This document shows, one piece after another, positions 36,241-44,624 of a DNA stretch of 64,000 bases (positions are counted from its first letter, which is position 1; every line of letters begins with the position of its first letter). Position numbers and translations under genes: made by a program. Origin of the DNA: Salinibacterium xinjiangense. Lineage in GTDB: Bacteria; Actinomycetota; Actinomycetes; Actinomycetales; Microbacteriaceae. The stretch covers positions 186,001 through 250,000 of the forward strand of contig NZ_BMLC01000001.1 in the NCBI RefSeq assembly GCF_014645015.1. The letters are read 5' to 3'. The notes beneath the pieces are model-generated. The model worked only from the letters and a program-made list of their open reading frames with translations. It had not been told where the DNA came from and made no database searches.

Positions 36241-37509
36241 TCAGGCCTTTGCATCGGTCAGCACGTAGCCCTCTTCACCGTGCACGACAGAGTCGATGCC
36301 CGCAATTTCATCTTCATTCCTGATGCGGAATCCGATCGTCTTCTCAATGGCGAATCCGATCGCGAAGGCGAGAACGAACGAGTAGGCCAGCACCGAGAAG
36401 GCCGCGATGGCCTGCACCACAAGCTGTGTGAGCGCACCGCTGTAGATAAGGCCGCTGCCGTTAGCGAAGAAACCCAGGTACAGGGTTCCGATGAGACCGC
36501 CGACGAGGTGGATGCCGACGACGTCGAGGGAGTCGTCGAAGCCGAGCTTGAACTTCAGGTCGATCGCGAGAGCACAGACCGAACCGGCGATGGCCCCGAG
36601 CAGGATTGCGAAGAACGGCGTGAGCGATCCACACGCCGGAGTGATGGCAACGAGGCCAGCGACAGCCCCCGATGCCGCACCGACGGAGGTGGGCTTGCCA
36701 TCCCGGATCTTCTCCACGACGAGCCACGCCAACAGCGCAGCGGCCGGAGCGACGATGGTGTTGACGAAGGCGAGGGCTGCGGTGTTGTCTGCAGCGAGCT
36801 CGGAGCCGGCGTTAAACCCGAACCAGCCGAACCACAGCAGGCCAGCGCCGAGGAGCACGAACGGCGGGTTGTGGGGAACGCTGATCCCCTTGGCGAAGCC
36901 GACTCGCTTGCCGAGCACGAGCGCCAGGGCCAATGCGGCTGCACCGGCGTTGATGTGCACGGCGGTCCCACCGGCGAAGTCGATGGTGCCGACGCCGAAG
37001 ACGTCCTGCAATCCGTGTGTCAGCCATCCGCCGTAGGCGAAGCTTCCATCCTCTGCGAGGCCGAAGTTGAAGACCCAGCTGGCAACGGGGAAGTAGACGA
37101 CGGTCGCCCAGATGCCGGCGAAGATCATCCATGCACCGAACTTGGCGCGATCGGCGATGGCGCCGGAGACGAGCGCAACGGTGATGATGGCGAATGTCGC
37201 CTGGAATGCAACGAAGGCCAGCGGCGGGTAAGCAGCGCCCTCCGGAGTCTCCAGGACGTTTCCGAGACCGAGAGCACCGGTATCGATCGACCAGGGTGCA
37301 ACCGTGCCCTCAGCCCCGGGGAAGGCGATGGCGTAGCCGTAAAGCGCCCAGAGGACACCGATGAGTCCGATGGCACCGAAGCTCATCATCATCATACTGA
37401 TCACGCTCTTGGCCTTGACGAGGCCGCCGTAGAAGAACGCCAAGCCCGGCGTCATCAGCAGCACAAGCGCTGCTGCGATCAAAATAAAGGCTGTGTTGCC
37501 CTGATCCAT
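36241..37509 (-). CDS. amt: Ammonium transporter
   Basis: 422 residues, 11 spans. Signature FFYGGLV near the start; twin pore histidines at His185 (GGTAVHINAG) and His334 (VGIHLVGG); WFGFNAGSE lines the pore; cytosolic tail IEKTIGFRI. The ATG at 37509 has GAGAGG upstream. No glnK or glnD follows. A GlnR-type box lies about 95-130 bp upstream, fitting nitrogen-limited induction. Confidence 0.95.
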   Translation of the reverse strand: MDQGNTAFILIAAALVLLMTPGLAFFYGGLVKAKSVISMMMMSFGAIGLIGVLWALYGYAIAFPGAEGTVAPWSIDTGALGLGNVLETPEGAAYPPLAFVAFQATFAIITVALVSGAIADRAKFGAWMIFAGIWATVVYFPVASWVFNFGLAEDGSFAYGGWLTHGLQDVFGVGTIDFAGGTAVHINAGAAALALALVLGKRVGFAKGISVPHNPPFVLLGAGLLWFGWFGFNAGSELAADNTAALAFVNTIVAPAAALLAWLVVEKIRDGKPTSVGAASGAVAGLVAITPACGSLTPFFAILLGAIAGSVCALAIDLKFKLGFDDSLDVVGIHLVGGLIGTLYLGFFANGSGLIYSGALTQLVVQAIAAFSVLAYSFVLAFAIGFAIEKTIGFRIRNEDEIAGIDSVVHGEEGYVLTDAKA

Positions 37510-37601
37510 TGTGAACCTCTCTCTGAGCTGGGAAGGGTGCACCTTTGGGCCACTGCAGTAGGGATCTCACCTCGGGTACCCCCACAGTTTGTCGATTCGA
37601 G

Positions 37602-37639
37602 GTTTCGCCGGGTGTGTCTGCGTGTTTCAGTCCTGTTAC
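37602..37639 (-). promoter_or_regulatory. Candidate GlnR box upstream of amt
   Basis: On the minus strand GTAAC-n6-GAAAC-n6-ACACA-n6-GAAAC. Three of four 5-mers match the actinobacterial GlnR pattern GTnAC-n6-GaAAC, and all spacings are exactly 6 bp. Confidence 0.6.
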
Positions 37640-37686
37640 GCGGCAATGGCCCACGTAAACATCGTGTTTCGCCGCCAGACGATCAT

Positions 37687-38706
37687 TCAGTCGACACCGT
37701 TGGTCAGCGCGATGAGCCGGGAAACCGCGCGAAGGTACTTCTTGCGGTATCCCCCGGCGAGCATCTCATCGGGGAAGACGCCATCCAGCGGGGTGCCCTC
37801 AGCAACGATTCGCACCTGCGCGTCGTACAGCCGGTCGACGAATGCCACGAATCGAAGCGCGTCTGTCTGGTTTGCGAAAGGATGAACGCCGGTCAGCCCG
37901 ATGACGGCCAGCCCTTCCACGATTTTGACGTATCGCGAGGGATGGACGCTTCCGAGATGGACGAGCATCTCGTCGAAAGAATCGAGGGTCGATTCTCCTG
38001 GGATGACCGAAATCCCCGCCGCGGCATCCGTCGACGTCACAGCATGCGCTTCGACATCGCGTCGTCGGTAGTCGAGACCGTCAACCCTGATAGTCGTAAA
38101 CCGGGCGGCAAGGGAGTCGATCTCGCGCAGGAAGTCCTGAGCCGCAAAGCGCCCCTCGCCGAGGGCATTCGGCGGGGTATTGGATGTCGCGGCAATCCTG
38201 GTTCCGGATGAGGCGAGTTGGTTCAGCAGCCGCGACATCAACCTGGTGTCTCCCGGATCGTCGAGTTCGAATTCGTCGATGCAGATGAGCGAAGCGCCGG
38301 TGAACAGCTTTACCGCCGGAGCGTATCCCAGAGCGCCGACGAGAGCCGTGTATTCGATGAACGTGCCGAAATATATTCGACCGGGAGCTGCGTGCCAGAG
38401 CGCCGCGAGCAGGTGGGTTTTGCCCACACCGAATCCGCCATCGAGGTAGATTCCCGGCAGCCCGACCGGCGTTTTGCGGCGCGAGAAAAATCCGCCGCCA
38501 CGACCGGAGTGCCAGCCGGCGACGAAGTTTCGAATCGCCGCCACCGAAGCGCCCTGTGACGGGTAGTCACGGTCGGGACGGTACGAGTCGAGGGTGGCTG
38601 TCGCGAACTGGCGCGGGGGCACGAGGTGTGCGATCATCTCGGCACCGTCGAGGGTGGGTATGCGGTCGACCAGTCGACCCGGCGAAGATACTGCTTCGGC
38701 ACTCAT
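37687..38706 (-). CDS. zapE: ZapE/AFG1-family ATPase
   Basis: 339 residues. Walker A GGFGVGKTHL at 90-99, Walker B LICIDEFELDDPGD, and the family segment RIAATSNTPPNALGEGRF. E. coli ZapE modulates FtsZ rings; AFG1 homologues act in membrane protein quality control. Divergent from the sulfurtransferase gene with 161 bp between. Confidence 0.92.
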   Translation of the reverse strand: MSAEAVSSPGRLVDRIPTLDGAEMIAHLVPPRQFATATLDSYRPDRDYPSQGASVAAIRNFVAGWHSGRGGGFFSRRKTPVGLPGIYLDGGFGVGKTHLLAALWHAAPGRIYFGTFIEYTALVGALGYAPAVKLFTGASLICIDEFELDDPGDTRLMSRLLNQLASSGTRIAATSNTPPNALGEGRFAAQDFLREIDSLAARFTTIRVDGLDYRRRDVEAHAVTSTDAAAGISVIPGESTLDSFDEMLVHLGSVHPSRYVKIVEGLAVIGLTGVHPFANQTDALRFVAFVDRLYDAQVRIVAEGTPLDGVFPDEMLAGGYRKKYLRAVSRLIALTNGVD

Positions 38707-38867
38707 TGGTTCAGCCTCGGTTTGTGTCGAAGTCTTACGACGACTCGATCAGCTAGCGCGTAGGTTTGTCGTCATGGGGAATGTCAGCCTAGCCGGATCG
38801 CCACACAGGCTCGATCGCACACTCGGCATCCAGGCCCCCGCCATCACAGCGCCACCGGAGGTAGCCC

Positions 38868-39767
38868 GTGCCCGTAGGAAATGATCCAGCAGCGCAGTTC
38901 GCGAACTTTGCGCACCCCGAAAAGCTTGTCTCCGGGGAGTGGCTCGAAGCACACCTCGGCGAGCCCGGGCTCATCGTTGTCGAATCAGACGAGGATGTGC
39001 TGCTCTATGAGACCGGCCATATCGAGGGTGCAGTGAAGATCGACTGGCACACGGACCTCAACGACCCTGTCGAGCGCGACTATATCGACGGCGAGCAGTT
39101 CGCCGCGCTGCTCGGCTCCAAGGGCATCTCCCGGGACACCACCATCGTGATCTACGGGGACAAGAGCAACTGGTGGGCCGCATACGCACTGTGGGTGTTC
39201 ACATTGTTCGGTCACGAAGACGTGAGACTGCTCGACGGCGGCAGGGCCAAATGGGAGGCAGATGGGCGCGCATATACGACGGCCCCCGAGAGTGCGGTTG
39301 CCGTGGAATACCCCGTCGTGCAGCGTGATGATTCACGCATCCGGGCGTACAAGGATGATGTCCTGGCCCACCTCGGCAAACCACTGATCGACGTTCGTTC
39401 TCCCGAGGAATTCAGCGGGCAGCGCACGACGGCTCCCGCCTACCCTGACGAGGGCGCCCTTCGAGCCGGGCACATCCCGAGCGCACAGAACGTGCCGTGG
39501 GCCAAAGCTGCCGCCGATGACGGCACCTTCCGACCCACGATCGAGTTGGATGCCATCTATCGGGATGGCGCCGGACTCACCGAGGGTGACGACGTCGTGG
39601 CCTACTGCCGTATCGGCGAACGCTCGAGCCACACCTGGTTCGTCCTCACGCACTTGCTCGGCTTCGAGAACGTTCGCAACTACGACGGCTCGTGGACGGA
39701 ATGGGGCTCCGCGGTGCGAGTACCCATCGTCCAGGGCGCAGAACCCGGCGCGGTGCCTGCTCGCTAG
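38868..39767 (+). CDS. Sulfurtransferase (thiosulfate/3-mercaptopyruvate type)
   Basis: 299 residues with two rhodanese domains; only the second is active (Cys247 in CRIGERS). The first has [11 protein letters not shown]. The active loop CRIGERS differs from E. coli 3-MST (CGSGVTA) and is usual in actinobacteria; substrate is uncertain. GTG start with GGAGG 6 bp upstream. It is 9 bp ahead of sufE, so the pair may deliver sulfur to Fe-S assembly. Confidence 0.92.
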   Translation: MPVGNDPAAQFANFAHPEKLVSGEWLEAHLGEPGLIVVESDEDVLLYETGHIEGAVKIDWHTDLNDPVERDYIDGEQFAALLGSKGISRDTTIVIYGDKSNWWAAYALWVFTLFGHEDVRLLDGGRAKWEADGRAYTTAPESAVAVEYPVVQRDDSRIRAYKDDVLAHLGKPLIDVRSPEEFSGQRTTAPAYPDEGALRAGHIPSAQNVPWAKAAADDGTFRPTIELDAIYRDGAGLTEGDDVVAYCRIGERSSHTWFVLTHLLGFENVRNYDGSWTEWGSAVRVPIVQGAEPGAVPAR

Positions 39768-39776
39768 GCTGGGAGG

Positions 39777-40214
39777 ATGGATGAACAGGCGCTCCCCGAA
39801 CAGCTGGCCGACATCCGGGATGACTTTCTCGCTCTCGAGGTCAAGACGCGGCTTCAGCTGCTGCTCGAATTCTCCAACGAGCTCCCCGAACTGCCGACGC
39901 AGTATGCCGACCACCCGGACCTGCTCGAACGGGTCGTCGAGTGCCAGTCCCCCGTCTTCATATTCGTGGATGTGGACGATGATGGGCTCGTTCACATGTT
40001 CGCCACGGCACCCCGGGAAGCACCGACCACCCGCGGATTCGCTTCGATTCTCGTGCAGGGTCTCAGCGGACTGAGCGCCGACGATGTGCTGGCCGTCCCC
40101 GACGACTACCCGAACAGCATCGGACTGACGCAAGCCGTCAGCCCGCTGCGCATCAGGGGCATGACCGGGATGCTCGCTCGCGTCAAGCGGCAGATCCGAG
40201 TCAAAACTGCGTGA
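39777..40214 (+). CDS. sufE: SufE family Fe-S assembly sulfur acceptor
   Basis: 145 residues. Acceptor Cys56 sits in VVECQSPVF, as in SufE; the remainder matches the family (LPTQYADHPDLLERV; IRGMTGML). It accepts persulfide, probably from SufS and/or the neighbouring sulfurtransferase. Confidence 0.92.
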   Translation: MDEQALPEQLADIRDDFLALEVKTRLQLLLEFSNELPELPTQYADHPDLLERVVECQSPVFIFVDVDDDGLVHMFATAPREAPTTRGFASILVQGLSGLSADDVLAVPDDYPNSIGLTQAVSPLRIRGMTGMLARVKRQIRVKTA

Positions 40215-40231
40215 ACCTCGGTCCAGGCCGA

Positions 40232-41410
40232 TCAGGGGGCGAGCCTGTGAAGCCAGCGACTGATAGCTGAGTTCCAGCGATCGGGATCGTAGTTCCAGAG
40301 TCGCGTATGCCGCGCGGTGTCGAACTCTTCGAAGGTGACGATATCCGGCCGTGCCACAGCCAGCGCTCGAGACGCGGTGGGTGGGACGAATCCGTCGTCG
40401 TCGCTGTGCAGCAACAGGATAGGAATGTCGAGCTCATGCGCACGGGCAACCAGGTCGAGCCTCTTCAGGTCGATGGGGCTGGCAAGCCCGGTCAGAGCCC
40501 GAGACCATCGTCTCGACAGGAGATCCATGGCCGCCACCCGCACCGGTCGTGGAAGCCGGTGCGCGAGGCCCTGGTAGTGCAGGGCGGTGATCCAGTCGAC
40601 GACGGGTGATTCGAGCACGAGACCCGCCACCAGGTGCGCGAGGGGTGACCTGGTCACCACCTGAAGCACGGTCGCGCCTCCCATCGACCAGCCCATCAGT
40701 ATGATCTCTCGCGCCCCGTGCGCCGACGCGTACTGCACGGCGGCCTCGACGTCTTTCCATTCGGTGTCACCCAGCGAGTATCGATAGTCGGAACTGGATG
40801 GCGCATCACCGTCATTGCGATACGACACGAGCAGCGAGGTGAAGCCCGCCTGCCTGAACACGGGAACAGCTCTCAACGCCTCTTCGCGACGCACCGCCCG
40901 ACCGTGCACCCCGATCACCCAGCGCGACGAAGGAGCCACCGCGGGGATCAGCCAGGCCGGCGCCGGCCCCAGCTCGGTGTCAACATCGATGTCGTCCCAT
41001 TCCACGCCGAGATCGGATGGGTGCAGGTAGAACCACCCACCCACGCGGGCGCGTGTGACTCCATCGAGTGAACCGCGATCCACCCCCAGCAATTCTCGGG
41101 TCACGGCCGTCGGAGAGACGGTGATGATCTCACCGATCCGAGCGTGACCCGCATTCTGGGCGAACCACATGCTGTAAAGGCCCGGCATCATCGCATCGGT
41201 GGAGGCGGAGAGCGTAACGGTGGTGGCATCGTGGGCGAGGATCCTCAGGTCTTCATCGCGCTTCTTTGGCGGGGTGAGGATCGTCCGCGCGAACACGACG
41301 GAGAGCACCCCTCCCGTGATCGCTACCGCTGCCAGGGCGCTTCCCGTCGTGATTGCCGTCGCGACAATCATCCGGCCAGCCACCGAGTGCGGTCGCACGT
41401 TGCGTGTCAT
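40232..41410 (-). CDS. Alpha/beta hydrolase, membrane-anchored
   Basis: 392 residues. N-terminal membrane helix (about 12-37), then a hydrolase domain with nucleophile elbow GWSMGGA, acid in LLLHSDDDGFVP and His near the C-terminal TARHTRLWNYD. Probably a peptidase or lipase facing outside. Its convergent end is 18 bp from sufE; divergent from the DUF3000 gene. Confidence 0.88.
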   Translation of the reverse strand: MTRNVRPHSVAGRMIVATAITTGSALAAVAITGGVLSVVFARTILTPPKKRDEDLRILAHDATTVTLSASTDAMMPGLYSMWFAQNAGHARIGEIITVSPTAVTRELLGVDRGSLDGVTRARVGGWFYLHPSDLGVEWDDIDVDTELGPAPAWLIPAVAPSSRWVIGVHGRAVRREEALRAVPVFRQAGFTSLLVSYRNDGDAPSSSDYRYSLGDTEWKDVEAAVQYASAHGAREIILMGWSMGGATVLQVVTRSPLAHLVAGLVLESPVVDWITALHYQGLAHRLPRPVRVAAMDLLSRRWSRALTGLASPIDLKRLDLVARAHELDIPILLLHSDDDGFVPPTASRALAVARPDIVTFEEFDTARHTRLWNYDPDRWNSAISRWLHRLAP

Positions 41411-41495
41411 GCTGCTCCTGCTGTCGGTGGGCCATGGCTCATGTACCCCGGCGTGCCTAGACCGGGAATACCCCCACGAAGCCTAATCTTCACTC

Positions 41496-42092
41496 GTGCC
41501 CGACACGCCAGCAGAACCGCAGCTCCCCCGAGACTTCGCCGCCGCCATCGCCTCGATGAGGTCAGCGACCATGCGATCGGAACTATCGGTTTCGGAGATT
41601 CCCGCGCCTGGTTCGCTCGCGCCGTGGTCACTGGCTCTCGCGGCCGATGTGACCCCCGCTCGCCATGGAGGTGATTCAGAGCTCGGTACCGGGCGATTCG
41701 TGCTGCTGTATGACCCCGAATCACCCGACGCATGGGGTGGGCAATACAGGGTCATCTGCTTCGCCCAGGCACCCCTCGAGACCGAGATGGGCGTCGACCC
41801 TTTTCTTGCGGATGTCGCGTGGTCCTGGCTCGTGGACGCTCTTGACACGCGCGGTGCCAAGTACACCTCGGCCAGTGGAACCGCGACACGCATTCTCTCG
41901 ACCGGATTCGGCGAACTGGAGTCGCAGGGCGATGGCGCGCAGATAGAACTTCGAGCGTCGTGGACCCCTGATGACAATGACATCGCCTCGCATGTGGAAG
42001 GCTGGGGTGAATTGTTGTGCATGCTCGCGGGCCTGCCACCGGCGATCGAGGGAGTAAGTCTGTTGTCTGCACGCCGAGCGGGTCGTGAGTAG
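41496..42092 (+). CDS. DUF3000 family protein
   Basis: 198 residues from the GTG at 41496. The ending DNDIASHVEGWGELLCMLAG and the overlap with the following HRDC gene match the actinobacterial DUF3000 context (as Rv2680-Rv2681 in M. tuberculosis). Function unknown. Confidence 0.85.
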   Translation: MPDTPAEPQLPRDFAAAIASMRSATMRSELSVSEIPAPGSLAPWSLALAADVTPARHGGDSELGTGRFVLLYDPESPDAWGGQYRVICFAQAPLETEMGVDPFLADVAWSWLVDALDTRGAKYTSASGTATRILSTGFGELESQGDGAQIELRASWTPDDNDIASHVEGWGELLCMLAGLPPAIEGVSLLSARRAGRE

Positions 42093-43353
42093 CGCGAACG
42101 AGGGCGCCCCAGCCGAGACGGCTGCGGCGGATCAGGCTGCGCCCCAGCAGGCTACTCACATCGAAGTCCACGTCATCGAGACCCGGGACGAATACCTCCA
42201 GGCAGTAGAGGCTATTGCCGCCGGAACCGGACCAATCGCCATCGATGCCGAACGCGCATCCGGATACCGATATTCGCAACGCGCCTACCTCATCCAGATT
42301 TTTCGCCGCGGGGCTGGCACGTTTCTCTTCGATCCTCCGGCGATCGGCGCATTCAGCGAGCTCAACGACGTCATAGCCGGTGAAGAGTGGATCCTGCACG
42401 CGGCCAGCCAGGACCTGACCTGTCTCAGGGAGGTGGGCCTCGATCCGACCCGCCTGTTCGACACCGAACTCGCCGCGCGACTGGCCGGACTCCCCCGCGT
42501 CGGACTCGGTGCTGTCGTCGAGGACCTGCTGGGCATCCATCTCGCCAAGGAGCACTCCGCCGCCGACTGGTCGACCCGCCCACTGCCGCAAAGCTGGCTC
42601 GTGTATGCCGCTCTCGACGTCGAACTGCTCGTCGACCTGCGGGAAGAGCTGGCGAAGGTGCTCGAACGCGATGGTAAGACCGGCATCGCGGATGAAGAGT
42701 TCTCGTCGGTGCTCACTCGTGACTTCGTGATCGTCAGGCAAGAACCCTGGAGGCGGCTGAGCGGGGTCCACGCCATCCGCGGCGGGCGCAACCTGGCCAT
42801 AGCGCGCGAACTGTGGCAGTCGAGAGACGCGTACGCACGCGAGATTGACACGGCCCCGGGTCGACTCGTTCCGGACTCAGCCCTTGTGGCAGCCGCACGC
42901 ATGCCGCCGGAGTCGAAACGCGACCTGGCCGGGCTGAAGGAGTTCACCGGTCGAGCCAGCCGTTCCCAGATCGATCGCTGGTGGAACGCGATCCAGGCGG
43001 GGATGGCCAGCGATGACCTCCCGGTGCTGCGCGTGGCCAGCGATGTCCTGCCGCCTCCCCGGGTGTGGAGCGACAAGAACCCGGATGCCGATAAGCGGCT
43101 GAAGACCGCACGGGCTCGCATCACAGAGGTGGCGACGGAGATGTCGATTCCGGTCGAGAATATGCTGACCCCCGAGCTCCTCAGACGCGTCGCATGGAAT
43201 CCGCCTGCCTCGGCCGATCAGGCCAGCATCGCGGGGGCGCTGACCGAACTGGGCGCCCGAGGCTGGCAAATTGACGCAACGTCACAGGTAATCGCCGATG
43301 CCTTTGTGGAAGCCAGCCAAACGCCTGAGCAGTCGCCCGAAGCCGAGTCGTAG
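42085..43353 (+). CDS. HRDC domain ribonuclease D-like exonuclease
   Basis: 422 residues. The DEDD exonuclease domain shows Exo I IAIDAERASGYRY, Exo II HAASQDLTCL and Exo III YAALDVELL; an HRDC domain follows (about 225-300). It probably trims stable RNA. It overlaps the DUF3000 gene by 8 bp. Confidence 0.92.
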   Translation: MSSANEGAPAETAAADQAAPQQATHIEVHVIETRDEYLQAVEAIAAGTGPIAIDAERASGYRYSQRAYLIQIFRRGAGTFLFDPPAIGAFSELNDVIAGEEWILHAASQDLTCLREVGLDPTRLFDTELAARLAGLPRVGLGAVVEDLLGIHLAKEHSAADWSTRPLPQSWLVYAALDVELLVDLREELAKVLERDGKTGIADEEFSSVLTRDFVIVRQEPWRRLSGVHAIRGGRNLAIARELWQSRDAYAREIDTAPGRLVPDSALVAAARMPPESKRDLAGLKEFTGRASRSQIDRWWNAIQAGMASDDLPVLRVASDVLPPPRVWSDKNPDADKRLKTARARITEVATEMSIPVENMLTPELLRRVAWNPPASADQASIAGALTELGARGWQIDATSQVIADAFVEASQTPEQSPEAES

Positions 43354-43427
43354 GAACAGTCAAAGAATTCCGGGCCGAAAATCCGCAAGCCTAGGATCGT
43401 TATCGACCTAAGGAAAGTGGAGGCATC

Positions 43428-44624
43428 GTGGCCAAGCAAGCTGAAGTTGTATTCGTCGATGGAGTGAGAACTCCGTTCGGACGAGCAGGCGAAAAGGGCA
43501 TGTACTGGAACACCAGGGCTGACGACCTGGTGGTGAAGGCGATGATCGGCCTGATCGACCGCAACCCCTCGATCCCGAAGGACCGCTTCGACGATGTCGC
43601 AATTGCGGCGACAACGCAGCAGGGCGACCAGGGTTTGACGATCGGGCGCACAGCCGCCCTGCTCGCTGGCCTGCCTAAATCTGTGCCCGGATTTGCCATC
43701 GACCGTATGTGTGCCGGCGCCATGACCTCGGTGACTGCGATCGCCGGCGGCATCGCTTTCGGCGCGTACGACATCGGCATCGCCGGTGGCGTGGAGCACA
43801 TGGGTCGTCATCCGATGGGATTCGGCGCAGATCCGAACCCGAGGTTCCTCTCCGAGAAGCTCGTCAGCGGCGAGGCGCTCAACATGGGCAATACGGCAGA
43901 ACGCATTCATGATCGCTTTCCCCACCTGACGAAGGAGCGTGCAGACCGCTTCGCTCTCGCGAGCCAGCAGAAGGCCTTCGCAGCATACGAGAACGGCAAG
44001 CTGCAGCCAGACCTGGTTCCGGTGGCGATCAGGAGCGAGACCGGATGGGGGCTTGCGACGCGCGATGAGGCGCTCCGCCCCGAAACCACGCTCGAGGGAC
44101 TCGCGGCTCTGCGCACGCCGTTCCGCCCCCACGGACGGGTTACCGCAGGGAACTCGTCCGGCCTCAACGACGGCGCCACCGCGAGCATCATTGCGAGTGC
44201 CGACGCCGCGAGGGAATTCGGACTCAAGCCGAAGATGCGCATGGTGAGCTTCGCCTTCGCCGGAGTCGAACCGGAGATCATGGGCATTGGCCCCGTGCCC
44301 TCCACCGAGAAGGCGCTGCGCAAAGCAGGGCTCACGATCAACGACATCGGACTCTTCGAGCTCAATGAGGCTTTTGCTATCCAGGTGCTGTCGCTGCTCG
44401 ACCATTTCGGTATCGACGATGACGACCCTCGAGTCAACCAGTGGGGCGGTGCCATCGCGATGGGTCACCCGCTTGCCTCATCCGGTGTTCGACTGATGAT
44501 CCAGCTCGCTGCGCAGTTCGCCGAGCACCCCGAGGTGCGCTACGGCCTCACCGCGATGTGTGTCGGCCTCGGCCAGGGCGGATCAGTCATCTGGGAGAAC
44601 CCGAACTACAAGGGGAAGAAATAA
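43428..44624 (+). CDS. fadA: Acetyl-CoA C-acyltransferase (thiolase)
   Basis: 398 residues. Nucleophile Cys95 in DRMCAGAMTS; NEAFAIQ and MGHPLASSG supply the catalytic His residues; C-terminal cysteine in TAMCVGLGQGG. It performs the last step of beta-oxidation. The stop shares one base with the fadB start (TAATG). Confidence 0.95.
   Translation: MAKQAEVVFVDGVRTPFGRAGEKGMYWNTRADDLVVKAMIGLIDRNPSIPKDRFDDVAIAATTQQGDQGLTIGRTAALLAGLPKSVPGFAIDRMCAGAMTSVTAIAGGIAFGAYDIGIAGGVEHMGRHPMGFGADPNPRFLSEKLVSGEALNMGNTAERIHDRFPHLTKERADRFALASQQKAFAAYENGKLQPDLVPVAIRSETGWGLATRDEALRPETTLEGLAALRTPFRPHGRVTAGNSSGLNDGATASIIASADAAREFGLKPKMRMVSFAFAGVEPEIMGIGPVPSTEKALRKAGLTINDIGLFELNEAFAIQVLSLLDHFGIDDDDPRVNQWGGAIAMGHPLASSGVRLMIQLAAQFAEHPEVRYGLTAMCVGLGQGGSVIWENPNYKGKK

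Noticed and set aside
36280-38211. 643-codon plus-strand open frame opposite amt and zapE
   Set aside because: It mirrors the codon structure of two well-supported minus-strand genes; the protein is low-complexity acidic with no motif. High-GC shadow frame.
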